NCBI GenBank assembly: GCA_900473185.1
Contig: UCKU01000006.1
Location: 221,258 to 285,257, forward strand
Direction of reading: 5' to 3'
DNA length: 64,000 nt
DNA from: Hyphomicrobiales bacterium
GTDB lineage: Bacteria > Pseudomonadota > Alphaproteobacteria > Rhizobiales > Rhizobiaceae
The position numbers were made by a program, and so were the translations under genes. The first letter of the stretch is position 1, and each line of letters begins with the position of its first letter. Under the pieces are notes generated by a model. The model saw only the letters and a list, made by a program, of their open reading frames with translations, searched no databases and had not been told where the DNA came from. Shown here piece after piece: positions 1-8,219 of the stretch.

Positions 1-178
1 TGGTGCACTTCATTGCGCCCATCATCATCATGGGCATCATCATCGGCATGCCGCCCATCATGGGCATCATCATGGGGTTCATCATGCCGCCCATCATGGG
101 GTTCATCATCGGCATCATGCCACCCATCATCGGCATCATGTTGTTCATCATCGGCATCATGTTCATCGCGGGGCTCAT
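1..178 (-). CDS. Methionine-rich protein, N-terminal part (runs off the window start)
   Basis: This is an open minus-strand frame from ATG at 178 to the window edge, 59 codons, of which 32 are Met. The rest are almost all Pro, Gly and Asn, in blocks such as MMPMMGG and MMNPMM, and the first Cys appears near residue 58. A good ribosome site (GGAGAGAG) lies just upstream of the ATG. The opposite strand reads as a His/Met/Ile-rich frame without a ribosome site and is rejected. Met-rich segments bind Cu(I)/Ag(I) in several bacterial proteins, so a copper role is possible but is only inference. No signal peptide is visible in this part. The C-terminal part is outside the window, so the family cannot be named. 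Confidence 0.6.
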   Translation of the reverse strand, partial: MSPAMNMMPMMNNMMPMMGGMMPMMNPMMGGMMNPMMMPMMGGMPMMMPMMMMGAMKCT

Positions 179-228
179 ATCTCTCTCCAAATCATCAGTT
201 CTATTTTTTCAACGTTCGATGATTTGTG

Positions 229-241
229 AGGTATATTACCT
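229..241. promoter_or_regulatory. Palindrome upstream of the Met-rich gene
   Basis: AGGTA-TAT-TACCT is a perfect inverted repeat about 50 bp upstream of the Met-rich start codon, within an AT-rich stretch where its promoter should lie. It is a possible operator. No regulator gene is adjacent in the window. Confidence 0.3.
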
Positions 242-283
242 AACTATCAGCCTCAATAGAGAATAATATTCTTAGTTATTTTC

Positions 284-351
284 CTCCGTTAGTACGGAGT
301 ATCCGTCTTTGGATTGCGAATATCTGCCTATTATCTTAGAATTTTCTCCGT
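284..351. promoter_or_regulatory. Cluster of TCCGT/ACGGA half-sites
   Basis: CTCCGT-TAGT-ACGGAG (284-299) is a perfect inverted repeat. It overlaps ACGGA-GTA-TCCGT (294-306), and another TCCGT lies at 347-351. Overlapping half-sites like this are typical of TetR- or MarR-type operators. The stretch from 179 to 568 holds no convincing gene. Its target is probably the Met-rich gene or an unseen small transcript. Confidence 0.35.
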
Positions 352-568
352 TATGGCAGAAGATGTCGTATCGGCACGTCGCCGCCACGGCAGCCGCATG
401 CGGTGGACGCGGGTCTGCTGCGCAGATCTTGTCGAAGAACACATTCAAGATTGCGGAAGAAGGGAAATTCGATCACAGGCGGCAGGCCTGCCGGCAACCG
501 AATCGAGCGTCACGATGGACCGGCGGGCTGCAGGCTGGCGGCCTCATCTCAAGTTCAACAGGAAGAGG

Positions 569-703
569 TTAACAGTGGCGATCCTGCCAGACGGCGGCGA
601 ATTGTCGAGCGCCGAGCATCCGGTTGAAATCGGAAAGCCAGTCGTCGATCACACCGTCCGTCGCAAATAAGAGCATCCGGGCCATCCAACGGAAGCTAGT
701 CAT
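569..703 (-). CDS. Possible small protein downstream of the FAD protein gene
   Basis: A 44-codon frame (ATG at 703, TAA at 569) starts 25 bp after the stop of the FAD/NAD(P)-binding protein gene on the same strand, so it could be the second gene of that transcript. GGAG lies about 12 bp upstream of the ATG, a rather long spacing. The peptide is amphipathic with several Trp, Phe and Arg residues and has no signal peptide or metal motif. I do not recognise a family. It may be a chance frame. Confidence 0.3.
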   Translation of the reverse strand: MTSFRWMARMLLFATDGVIDDWLSDFNRMLGARQFAAVWQDRHC

Positions 704-728
704 GGATAGGTATTTCTCCAGTTACCCA

Positions 729-2111
729 TCACACGGATGCCGCCTGCACCGCGTTCGTGACGTCGCCAATCCACTCATTCAGCGACGCAGCGGCGGCATG
801 GCTCTGTGAGACGATCTGCGGCACCAGATCGATATCGGCAACACTGCCAAGACCCAGGAGGCCCATCGCAAAAAGACCCCGAACTGAACGGTGCGCAGCA
901 ATAGTGCGCCCGCATTCGTCGGCGACAAGACCAAGTTCGAGTTCATCGCGCTTTGCCAGACCGCAGGCAACAACGGATCTTATAAGCGGACTGTCATTGC
1001 TGGATGGACGAAACCGGCAGTCAACCGTGAAATCGGCGTGAAGTACTTCGAGGCCCTGCGAGGACGACAGCAACACGCCATTGCTGGCAATGCGTTCAAC
1101 CTTGCCCTTCCTCAAAGTGATAGCGCCCCTTTCGATAGCCTGATGCAGGTGCCTGTAATCGTCTGGCGGCAGCCGATGGCGATGGCTGTCATACACTGCT
1201 TTCACATGGCGTTTGAACCTTGCGCGTTCATCCGGCCTCAACTCCTCCCAAAGCTCGCGTGCCTGTAGCCGAAACCCGTTCATGATGCCCTGCCATCCAG
1301 AACCCTCGGCGTCCGCCCGCCTTGCCGCATCGCGCAGATAGCGGAACGCACCACGCAGCGTCCGCGGGACGGGTTCGCCCGCAGCGGCGGATCCAACCGC
1401 TGCCTGGGCATGCGATTGCGGCAGAAAGCCGGATTCGGAAATGAGATTGAGATGAGGGACCTTGCCGTCTTTCAGAAGCGCAAGGGCCTGACCCACGGCT
1501 TTGACACCGCCTCCGATCACGACACCGCTTTGGGCTCCGACGGGTATTGTGGGCTTCTCCAAACTGTCGCGCAAACCATAGCCCGTCGCCAGGAAGACGA
1601 CGTCGAAATGCTTCCTCTGGTCATTGCCGAAAAAAACAGAAAAGCCCATCTGCGGATGGCGATCGACTGCGGTAACGGTCTCCGGAAGGAATTGAACAAC
1701 CACGTCTGGCCGCGCCATCAACGCCTCGGCGAAACGCTTGTAGACGTAACTGCCAAACACCCGCTCCGGAACGAATGAGTGCTCGAGCCCTGCAGAATTG
1801 GCGGGAGGGCCACCATGCCAATCCCTGTCCGCTTCCAGCCAGCTCTGGAAGTCGTCCCTGCGCGTGGGATCGACGGACAAGTCACGAACACGACTGTTCA
1901 GTACCGTTGCCACACCATGATTTACGCCCTCTCCGACATCGATCTTGGCTCGAGGATCGAACATTATCAGGTGAAAAGGACGATCGATGCCTTTGAATAG
2001 AGCGATTGCGGTCATGATGCCAGTAAAGCCCCGGCCGACGATCGCAATTCTTGCAAGGCGGTCCGCGTCTTTCCCCTGAGGGTCCAACGAGTGGGGCGAG
2101 AGAAGAGTCAT
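729..2111 (-). CDS. FAD/NAD(P)-binding protein (NAD_binding_9-type)
   Basis: The protein is 460 aa and probably a soluble flavoprotein oxidoreductase. The dinucleotide motif GRGFTG is at residues 26-31. A second Rossmann-like stretch (ATGYG followed by VVIGGG) lies near residues 175-205, and a C-terminal segment ends in a SHAAAASLN-type helix, as in proteins of the NAD_binding_9 family, which often have no assigned substrate. The ATG at 2111 has GGAG 7 bp upstream. The gene is divergent from cysE across a 389-bp promoter region, which hints at a role near sulfur or cysteine metabolism, but that link is inference. No membrane segments are seen. Confidence 0.75.
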   Translation of the reverse strand: MTLLSPHSLDPQGKDADRLARIAIVGRGFTGIMTAIALFKGIDRPFHLIMFDPRAKIDVGEGVNHGVATVLNSRVRDLSVDPTRRDDFQSWLEADRDWHGGPPANSAGLEHSFVPERVFGSYVYKRFAEALMARPDVVVQFLPETVTAVDRHPQMGFSVFFGNDQRKHFDVVFLATGYGLRDSLEKPTIPVGAQSGVVIGGGVKAVGQALALLKDGKVPHLNLISESGFLPQSHAQAAVGSAAAGEPVPRTLRGAFRYLRDAARRADAEGSGWQGIMNGFRLQARELWEELRPDERARFKRHVKAVYDSHRHRLPPDDYRHLHQAIERGAITLRKGKVERIASNGVLLSSSQGLEVLHADFTVDCRFRPSSNDSPLIRSVVACGLAKRDELELGLVADECGRTIAAHRSVRGLFAMGLLGLGSVADIDLVPQIVSQSHAAAASLNEWIGDVTNAVQAASV

Positions 2112-2500
2112 GCGTTGGCTCCTTCTACGTCGGATCAGCTCGGTTTACAAAAACATCGCCGGAACTGTTCTTGCCGCGTTAATCTCTACAAAGATGATAG
2201 ATAATGGCCGCTGGATAGCAAGATGTATTCGCCAAGTTATCCTCGCCGACCCCTCACCATAGGACGCAAGCCGTTTAATTCGCTGGGTAATTTCTCAACC
2301 ACGTCCGCACGAAGCTGCCGCGGAATGCGACCTCTGACCTGCATCGAAGGCAGAATTTTCTCTTTTTCTATCGAATATATAGGAAAATAAACGAGCTTTC
2401 GTCGCCGTCGCGAACCTTTGCAACCTCCCCTCGCGGCAGCAACCGGCCTAGCATCGCTCCCTACAATGGAGACGGGTGCTCGCGGTTTGAGGAGGTTGGC
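2112..2500. other. Divergent promoter region of the FAD protein gene and cysE
   Basis: This 389-bp region has no gene. It contains an AT-rich core around 2340-2395 that suits promoters in both directions. I could not identify a specific operator. Confidence 0.5.
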
Positions 2501-3349
2501 ATGGCGGGTTTGAACCGCAGCTTGAGCGATCTGTCAAAAGAACCGCCCCCGTCATCAGACGTTTCCAGATTGTGGGACGCGCTTTGCGGTGAGGCGATGG
2601 ATGCAGCCGCGAAGGATCCGTCCCTGACCCGTACAATGAATTCCGCAGTTCTTTATCATGCGAGTTTTGCTCAGGCGCTCGCGCAGCGCATCGCCTTCAA
2701 ACTTGCCAACCACGACCTTGATCAGGATGAGCTGTTGTCCGTGATCGCCCAGGCGCTGATCAGCAACCCGGATATCGTCGATCATGCTGCTGCGGATTTG
2801 GCGGCGATCAAAGAACGTGACCCCTCAAATGCGGAAATCCTGACGCCATTCCTGTATTTCAAGGGATTCGTGGCTTTGCAGGGACAGCGTATCGCGCATT
2901 GGCTTTGGCATCATGACCGCATCCATATGGCCCGGCACGTGCAAAGCCGCATTTCTGAAGTCTTTGGGGTCGATATTCATCCCGCAGCGAAAATGGGAAA
3001 GAGCATCATGCTCGATCATGGAAGCGGCCTCGTTATCGGCGAGACAGCGGTTGTCGAAGACGACGTATCGATCCTTCAAAACGTGACCTTGGGCGGAACA
3101 GGAAAGGAAAGCGGTGATCGCCATCCGAAAGTAAGGCGTGGGGCGCTCATCGGAGCCGGAGCAAAAATCCTCGGCAATGTAGAGATTGGCGTCGGCGCCA
3201 AGGTTGGGGCCGGTAGCGTGGTCGTCGGTCCCGTTGCGCCCTACACCTCCGTCGTCGGCATTCCTGCGACGCCGACCGGAAAACGCCATTCAAGCCTTCC
3301 CGGCATCACGATGGATCAAGCGCTGGCAGAGCCGGAATACATCATCTGA
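2501..3349 (+). CDS. cysE: Serine O-acetyltransferase
   Basis: This enzyme transfers acetyl from acetyl-CoA to L-serine, the first step of cysteine synthesis in the cytoplasm. The N-terminal helical domain spans about residues 20-140. A left-handed beta-helix of hexapeptide repeats spans about 150-260, with the family motifs DIHPAA (from about residue 157) and MLDHG (His about 172, an active-site residue). It also has GGTGK and a C-terminal tail ending in EPEYII. The Ile end is the kind of tail that inserts into O-acetylserine sulfhydrylase. At 282 aa it has normal length. The ATG at 2501 has GAGGAGG 5 bp upstream. It is a single gene, divergent from the flavoprotein gene. Confidence 0.93.
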   Translation: MAGLNRSLSDLSKEPPPSSDVSRLWDALCGEAMDAAAKDPSLTRTMNSAVLYHASFAQALAQRIAFKLANHDLDQDELLSVIAQALISNPDIVDHAAADLAAIKERDPSNAEILTPFLYFKGFVALQGQRIAHWLWHHDRIHMARHVQSRISEVFGVDIHPAAKMGKSIMLDHGSGLVIGETAVVEDDVSILQNVTLGGTGKESGDRHPKVRRGALIGAGAKILGNVEIGVGAKVGAGSVVVGPVAPYTSVVGIPATPTGKRHSSLPGITMDQALAEPEYII

Positions 3350-3474
3350 TGCAGGCTTTCGCAGACGCTGCTGTTCCGGACCCTATCTCTAGGAGACTCC
3401 GGAGCGGGTATTGCCCCTCGTTGCGTTCTGGTTTCGCATCTTTCGAAGAACCGCGCTCACCGCTTCAGGCTCTG

Positions 3475-3807
3475 CTATCTTTGCCCAATCGGGAATAACA
3501 ATAGCATCATTGCGACCAAACCCAGTCCCGCACCGACCATCTGTGAGGGAGCGAGCCGCTCGTCAAAAACAAAATATGCAATCACGTTGATTAGCAGCAG
3601 CTGAGCAACGGCGGAAACCGATATGGCGAGCCCCATTCCCCCCTCTCTCATCAGCCGCACCATGATGAGATTACCCACACAATAGAGCGCGAGTGACAGG
3701 ACCAGCACAAGAATGCTGTTGGTCGCGATATAGGTGCGTGAAGCGGTCGCCGCGCCGAGGAATGTTGCCATTGCGCCGGCGAGCCAAAGCAGAAATTCTA
3801 TTCTCAT
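3475..3807 (-). CDS. Small four-helix membrane protein, SMR/DMT type
   Basis: The protein has 110 aa with four predicted membrane helices, the size of small multidrug resistance proteins. The fourth helix region (GLAISVSAVAQ, then DERLAPSQMVGAGLG) follows the SMR/EamA pattern. The key Glu of TM1 in EmrE (E14) aligns with Thr15 here (LAGAMATFLG), so a classical drug/proton antiport is unlikely. It may be a half-size DMT transporter or a partner subunit. I chose the ATG at 3807, with AAGG 6 bp upstream, over a longer frame to 3879. It stands alone, downstream of cysE and convergent with it. Confidence 0.7.
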   Translation of the reverse strand: MRIEFLLWLAGAMATFLGAATASRTYIATNSILVLVLSLALYCVGNLIMVRLMREGGMGLAISVSAVAQLLLINVIAYFVFDERLAPSQMVGAGLGLVAMMLLLFPIGQR

Positions 3808-4080
3808 AGGTGACCTTCGTTCGTCTTTCCGCAAGCTGCATACAGCTGTCGGCCGAGGATCGCCAGCATTGGATTCCACTTGCGGATCGGCTGTTCGGGC
3901 CTAGTTGGACGCTTCTCTCGAGCCTCGCATAAAGAGCGTGAATGACGTTCTCGATGCACAGCGGCAGGCTCTTGCCGACATCGTCGTTCAACATCCATCG
4001 GCTGTTTGCGGGTCGTTCTGAGACCGCCGGCGGTAGAATTTGTCAAGGAGCGCCTCGATTTGAGTGCCTTATACTTCGCA
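3808..4080. other. Intergenic stretch, no gene seen
   Basis: The frames here are short, lack ribosome sites and resemble no family. It precedes the candidate small RNA. The stretch 4229-4432 after that RNA likewise holds no gene. It does contain a hairpin CGCGCTC (4270-4276)/GAGCGCG (4283-4289) of unknown purpose. Confidence 0.5.
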
Positions 4081-4228
4081 TCAGCAACGACCCTCGGTCA
4101 TCATCCCGACAGTCGGCGATCTTCGGCGGTTCATTCCTCCCGACCCGCTACGTCGGCTGTTCCCCCTCTGGAGGTTCTTGACCTTCACACCTCGAGGCCC
4201 GGCTTTACGCCCGTGGCCTCTTTTTTTG
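4081..4228 (+). ncRNA. Candidate small RNA with anti-Shine-Dalgarno motifs
   Basis: No plus-strand gene precedes the strong terminator at 4194-4227, so it most likely ends an untranslated transcript. Upstream are two C-rich single-strand candidates, CCTCCC (4136-4141) and CCCCCTC (4162-4168), the second able to pair with GAGG just after it. A -10-like TTATAC lies at 4069-4074, but no good -35 was found. CU-rich anti-ribosome-site loops plus a U-run terminator are typical of trans-acting sRNAs in rhizobia. The 5' end is a guess and the family is unknown. Confidence 0.4.
4194..4227 (+). terminator. Rho-independent terminator (plus strand)
   Basis: The hairpin GAGGCC...GGCCTC (4194-4220), with inner GGC/GCC pairing, is followed by seven T. 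It is well formed on the plus strand only, and no protein gene ends before it. Confidence 0.75.
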
Positions 4229-4432
4229 TCCATCAGGCCCAGATCCCGTTGCCACGCAGTCGTTGTTTGCGCGCTCTTTTCAGAGCGCGACTTTTCCAGA
4301 AACCCCATTGGCTGGAGTTTGTTGTCTATAAATTGTAACCCGCACCGCCTGCCCCCCCGAAACAAACGGCGACGCGTTTTCCCAGCGCAATTTCGAATTC
4401 TGCCTCTGGATCGGGGGGATTTGATCGAGCTT

Positions 4433-5434
4433 TCAGCCCCTGGCAGGCGCTCGGACGTGGCCCGGTGGCATGTCGTGAACTCGTCTCCAGGCCCGCCGAA
4501 ACTGGCGAGCCGACGAAAAGCCGATACGTTCGGCGACGTTTTCCATATCGAGTCTTGAACCGATGATGAGTTCCCGTGCGAGCGCAATTCGCATGCGGTT
4601 TACATAGTCGGTCACGCTCATGCCGGTGTGCTCGTTGAAAAGCCGTGACAGATTGCGCGGGCTCGTCGCGGCGATCTTGGCAAGCGCCTCGACGGACCAG
4701 TTCTGCGACGGATCGGCACCGACGGCATCTTGAGCTCTGTGGATCGCCGGATGGATGTGGTTTCGCCCTTCCAGCCACGGCGACAACTGAGGATCACCGC
4801 CGGCCCTTCGCAGGTAGATGACCAGCGTGCGTGCGACGGCAAGCGACACGGCGTGGCCGACCTCTTTTGCAACAACGGCTAGCATGAGATCGATCCCAGC
4901 AGTGACGCCTGCACTGGTCAAGCGCTCGCCGTCCTCGACATAGAGCCGGTTTTCGCGGACCCGAGCGGTCGGAGCAAGTCGGACGAGATCCTGCAGCATG
5001 GAATGGTGGGTGGTGCATTCGTGTCCCTCGAGCAGTCCCGCGCGCGCCGCAAGCAAGGCGCCGGAACAGATCGTCGCAAGCCGAATACCAGGACGAACGA
5101 TCCCCCTCAGCCATTCGACGATTTCCGCTTCGAGAGCTGCGTCTCCCGGCGCAGCCTCAACCGCTCCGGCGAGCGGTTCATCCACTGCACCGGAAACAAC
5201 GAGAAGTGCGTCATCGGGCAGGCGTGCCGGAAGCGGGGAAATCCTGGCAAGGTCGAGACCAGTCGAACTTCGCACCTCAGCGGCAGGCCCGATGTAGGTC
5301 GGCACGAACCCTATCGATTCCTGTTCGAGATTGGCTCTGCGCAGGACTTCCATCGGACCTGCGATATCGAGCAGGAGCGCCCGCGGCGGCACGACCACAA
5401 AAACCGGGATGATGCGCCGGAGGCCTTCCCCCAT
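4433..5434 (-). CDS. GlxA-type transcriptional regulator (DJ-1/PfpI plus AraC HTH)
   Basis: The protein has 333 aa. An N-terminal DJ-1/PfpI-like domain spans about residues 8-190, with the nucleophile-elbow Cys in ATICSG (C123). A C-terminal AraC-type double helix-turn-helix spans about 230-330 (motifs TSPRNLSRLF and IGFSSARQFRRAW). Such regulators usually control amine, arginine or nicotinamide-like catabolism and sense a small ligand through the amidase-like domain. The start at 5434 shares one base with the stop of the upstream hydrolase gene (TAATG), so the two are translationally coupled. A longer frame upstream lies inside that gene and was rejected. Confidence 0.85.
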   Translation of the reverse strand: MGEGLRRIIPVFVVVPPRALLLDIAGPMEVLRRANLEQESIGFVPTYIGPAAEVRSSTGLDLARISPLPARLPDDALLVVSGAVDEPLAGAVEAAPGDAALEAEIVEWLRGIVRPGIRLATICSGALLAARAGLLEGHECTTHHSMLQDLVRLAPTARVRENRLYVEDGERLTSAGVTAGIDLMLAVVAKEVGHAVSLAVARTLVIYLRRAGGDPQLSPWLEGRNHIHPAIHRAQDAVGADPSQNWSVEALAKIAATSPRNLSRLFNEHTGMSVTDYVNRMRIALARELIIGSRLDMENVAERIGFSSARQFRRAWRRVHDMPPGHVRAPARG

Positions 5435-5997
5435 TATGCGGCCGCCCGTGCTGCAAGCCCGTTGAGCACCTGCTCCACGGTAACGATACGAGCAAAACGA
5501 TCGGCAAGAACCAATTCCGTGCGCGACCTGATCTCGGCGGCACTCCACTCGCGGCCAGATGTATCGGTCATTGGAAAGGTCAGTGTCGCCTCGCCGACAT
5601 AGTCGACCTCATAACCGAGGTCGCAGGCGTGCCTGGTCGTCGTCTCGCAGCACTGCTCTGTGCGAATGCCGGAGACGATTACGCGCCGGATGTGGTTTTC
5701 AGTCAGCCAGACGTCCAGACCGCTGCCAACGAGCGCGCTGTGGCGGCGCTTGCGAAACACCGCATCCGCCTCGATCTGAAGCGGCGTCAGCGGACGGACG
5801 AAACCCGAGCCTTCAGAGAAAACGCCTGACTCCTCGACGTGAAATATCTGGACGACCGGAAGACCGGCCCTTTTCGCGCCATCGATCAGCGCCTGCTGAG
5901 ACGCGATGTAAGTCCCGATCTCATCTTCGCGAAAGTAGGGTCGATGACGGAAGGATTCCTGGGCATCGATGACGAGGAGTGCGGTATCTGCAGACAT
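5434..5997 (-). CDS. Cysteine hydrolase of the isochorismatase family
   Basis: The protein has 187 aa, a usual size. The catalytic triad pattern is visible: Asp11 (VIDAQ), Lys83 (FRKRR) and the Cys in EQCCET (C116/C117). The family includes nicotinamidases, N-carbamoylsarcosine hydrolases and isochorismatases; the specific substrate cannot be read from sequence. It is first gene of a pair with the GlxA-type regulator, overlapping by one base, so the hydrolase and a regulator with a related fold are probably made together, perhaps for an amide or carbamoyl compound. The ATG at 5997 has GGAG 9 bp upstream. Confidence 0.85.
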   Translation of the reverse strand: MSADTALLVIDAQESFRHRPYFREDEIGTYIASQQALIDGAKRAGLPVVQIFHVEESGVFSEGSGFVRPLTPLQIEADAVFRKRRHSALVGSGLDVWLTENHIRRVIVSGIRTEQCCETTTRHACDLGYEVDYVGEATLTFPMTDTSGREWSAAEIRSRTELVLADRFARIVTVEQVLNGLAARAAA

Positions 5998-6282
5998 GTG
6001 ATTATCTCCAAGGACGAGCGTGAAGACAGTCTACCGACAACACCATACTGCGAAATGCCGATTGCGGACAGATAGCGGACAGATCACGCCAACCCGAAGA
6101 CCGAACACCGGAGGTCCCCATCTGTCGAAGACACTCACACAGATTTGCTGCGCAATCACATCATCGGGCGTCCCGACATGACCGGCATCCGATGTGGAAA
6201 CGTCCGTCGGAAGATACGGATGCAGCCGATCATTCTGTCCTGTCCGCTGGATTTGCAAAGCTACACCGCATCGGCCGGCGGC

Positions 6283-6669
6283 CTAAACATCGATCCTGTA
6301 ACCGAGGTCAATGTCGCTCGCCGCCTTCCCCTGAAGCCCCCAGTTTGAGGCAGGCACTTCGACGAGGATGGTTTTGACATCGGAGGCGGGGATACCAAGG
6401 GACGAGAGCTCCCTCGCCAAGCCAGCGTAGAGCCGCCGCTTGGCGTCGTCGGTACGGCCGGAAAAGAGGGTTACCTCCACCACCATATAGGAGGAACCTT
6501 TCCCGGGCGGGGTGATAATGGCGTCGTCATCGTACTCAAAGAGACGCACACACCGGTCATCCCCTGGCAGGTTCAAAGCGTCCAATAAGGCACGTTGCAC
6601 AGCTTCGATAAGTTCGAGCTTACGCTCTCCTATCCATCCACGCCGTGTCTCGATCCGAGTCGAAGGCAT
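6283..6669 (-). CDS. Tautomerase family protein
   Basis: The protein has 128 aa and belongs to the larger tautomerases (Tautomerase_2 type). After Met removal Pro is the first residue (MPSTRIE), the catalytic base of the superfamily. Conserved stretches are FEYDDDAII, the VEVTLFSGRT strand and the C-terminal ILVEVPASNWG. The ATG at 6669 has GGAG 7 bp upstream, so the longer upstream frame was rejected. The substrate is unknown. It is a single gene, with 195 bp to the desaturase gene upstream on the same strand. Confidence 0.85.
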   Translation of the reverse strand: MPSTRIETRRGWIGERKLELIEAVQRALLDALNLPGDDRCVRLFEYDDDAIITPPGKGSSYMVVEVTLFSGRTDDAKRRLYAGLARELSSLGIPASDVKTILVEVPASNWGLQGKAASDIDLGYRIDV

Positions 6670-6865
6670 CAAAATCTCCAGTCCAGCACATGATGTAAAT
6701 CTTAAGAGCTCGCGATGATCGGCATGGCGTTCTTTTCGCAATTCATCGCCGAGCAGCGTTCGCCCCGCTCCAAGGTTCGATAAATGATACGCCGCCACGC
6801 TGGTTCATCGATTGGCGATCTGGACCCGTCTGCTCTCAGTCGTTCCCAGCAAGCGCTGCGTTCCG

Positions 6866-7873
6866 TTATGCCCCGGTCAGTTGTGTCTCGCCCGTCGTGA
6901 CAACGCCTTCATCGTGCGACAGAGCGAGCGGTTCTGAAAAAGCGTGACGTGGATGGCGTGGATCATCATGTGATGTCAGAAAGAAGCGACGGGCGACATC
7001 GAGATAGCCATTATAGACGAGACCACCATTGATCGAGACAAGCAGGTTCCGGTGTCGGCGGTAGAGACGCGGAATCCGGTACCATGGTATGCTGGGTCTC
7101 TGATGATGGAGAACATGCAGGTTGTTGTAGAGGAACAGCAGACCGAACAGCGGGCTGTTTTCAACGATGGCCGTGCGTTCGTGGTGATGATCGGCAAAGC
7201 GGTGTTCGGCATAGGAACGGAGCCTGCTGAGGGACGCGCCGCCATAGACGAATCCCAGCAGATAAAGCCAAATCGGCATTTGGCAAATCGCGCCAATCCA
7301 ATAAAGAACGACCGCCATGCCGACGAAGTGCCATGCCCATAGTCTTGCACGATGTCTGTCTCCGCCCGTGACCCTGACGAACTCTTCCCCCGCAAAGTTT
7401 AGGATCATGACGAGGGGGCCAAGGGTCAACCGTCCCAATAGCGTTGTATTCCAGACAGCCAAACCGCGGCCGAAGTGGCCCATGCGGTTCCAAGCTACCT
7501 GGGTAAAGTATGAGGATTCCGGATCCTCAATCGGATCAGTCAGATGTTCGTCGCGGTGATGGACCAGATGGGCCTCGCGATAGATGGCATAGGGCAACCA
7601 GAGTGATAGGGGCGGCCAACCGATCGCATCGTTGATGCGCCGATTTCGCGTCGGGTGCCCATGTATCACCTCGTGCTGCAGCGATCCGTGCCAGGCAATC
7701 AACCAGCTTCCGAGCGCGATGACGACAACGAGCGGCAATTTCTGCCAAAACCAGGTCAGCGCCAGAAAGCCGCCATAGATGACGAGCGCCAAGGCAACGG
7801 TCTGCCATTCAATACGTGCAATGGAAACGACGGACTGGGAGGGAAGATTTTCGACACCCGTACGGAGCGGCAT
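6866..7873 (-). CDS. Membrane fatty-acid-desaturase-type diiron protein (MocD-like)
   Basis: The protein has 335 aa. It shows the three histidine boxes of membrane desaturases and hydroxylases: HEVIHGH (67-73), HLVHH (102-106) and HVLHH (253-257), plus a His-rich AEHRFADHHHER stretch near 222-232. Two hairpins of membrane helices lie at about 28-62 and 150-212. The pattern WHGSLQHE followed by HGHPT recalls the rhizopine-catabolism oxygenase MocD, but the ferredoxin and reductase partners of MocD are not beside it. It may modify a lipid or oxidise a small molecule. The ATG at 7873 has only a weak ribosome site. Confidence 0.8.
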   Translation of the reverse strand: MPLRTGVENLPSQSVVSIARIEWQTVALALVIYGGFLALTWFWQKLPLVVVIALGSWLIAWHGSLQHEVIHGHPTRNRRINDAIGWPPLSLWLPYAIYREAHLVHHRDEHLTDPIEDPESSYFTQVAWNRMGHFGRGLAVWNTTLLGRLTLGPLVMILNFAGEEFVRVTGGDRHRARLWAWHFVGMAVVLYWIGAICQMPIWLYLLGFVYGGASLSRLRSYAEHRFADHHHERTAIVENSPLFGLLFLYNNLHVLHHQRPSIPWYRIPRLYRRHRNLLVSINGGLVYNGYLDVARRFFLTSHDDPRHPRHAFSEPLALSHDEGVVTTGETQLTGA

Positions 7874-8219
7874 TCACGAGATCCAAAAAAGCAATATCTT
7901 GAAACGCCACTATAGAGGCGATCAAAGCGCGCTTGCGCCACACAAGTTTGCCGACCGCGTTTCGAAAAAGGAAAACTCATGCGCCCCAGCGTAAAATCGC
8001 AAAATATTTATCCATTAAAAATATAGACTATTCCAGCGGCCGCCGTAGCCGGCTGACAATCGGAAATATCATTCGACAAATGGGATGCGTGGCAAGCGGA
8101 ATTGTCGCTCGAGTGGAAGCGCGCTGGGCCAGACAGGAGGGGTCGCGCCGGGTACAAGCGCGCCAGTATGCATCATCGATCGCGAGGCGCCATCAACACA
8201 ACTGACGGCACGCTTCCTC
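7874..8219. other. Intergenic stretch, no gene seen
   Basis: This 346-bp stretch separates the long idonate operon from the desaturase gene. An AT-rich core at 7998-8030 may hold the desaturase promoter (minus strand). No open frame with a ribosome site is seen. Confidence 0.5.

Noticed and set aside
3..266. Plus-strand frame over the ATG-rich repeat
   Set aside because: It has no ribosome site and reads through the minus-strand promoter region; the minus frame has a good ribosome site and starts at a fixed ATG.
314..670. 118-codon plus-strand frame
   Set aside because: No ribosome site, Arg-rich out-of-frame composition and no family resemblance; it overlaps the possible small minus-strand gene.
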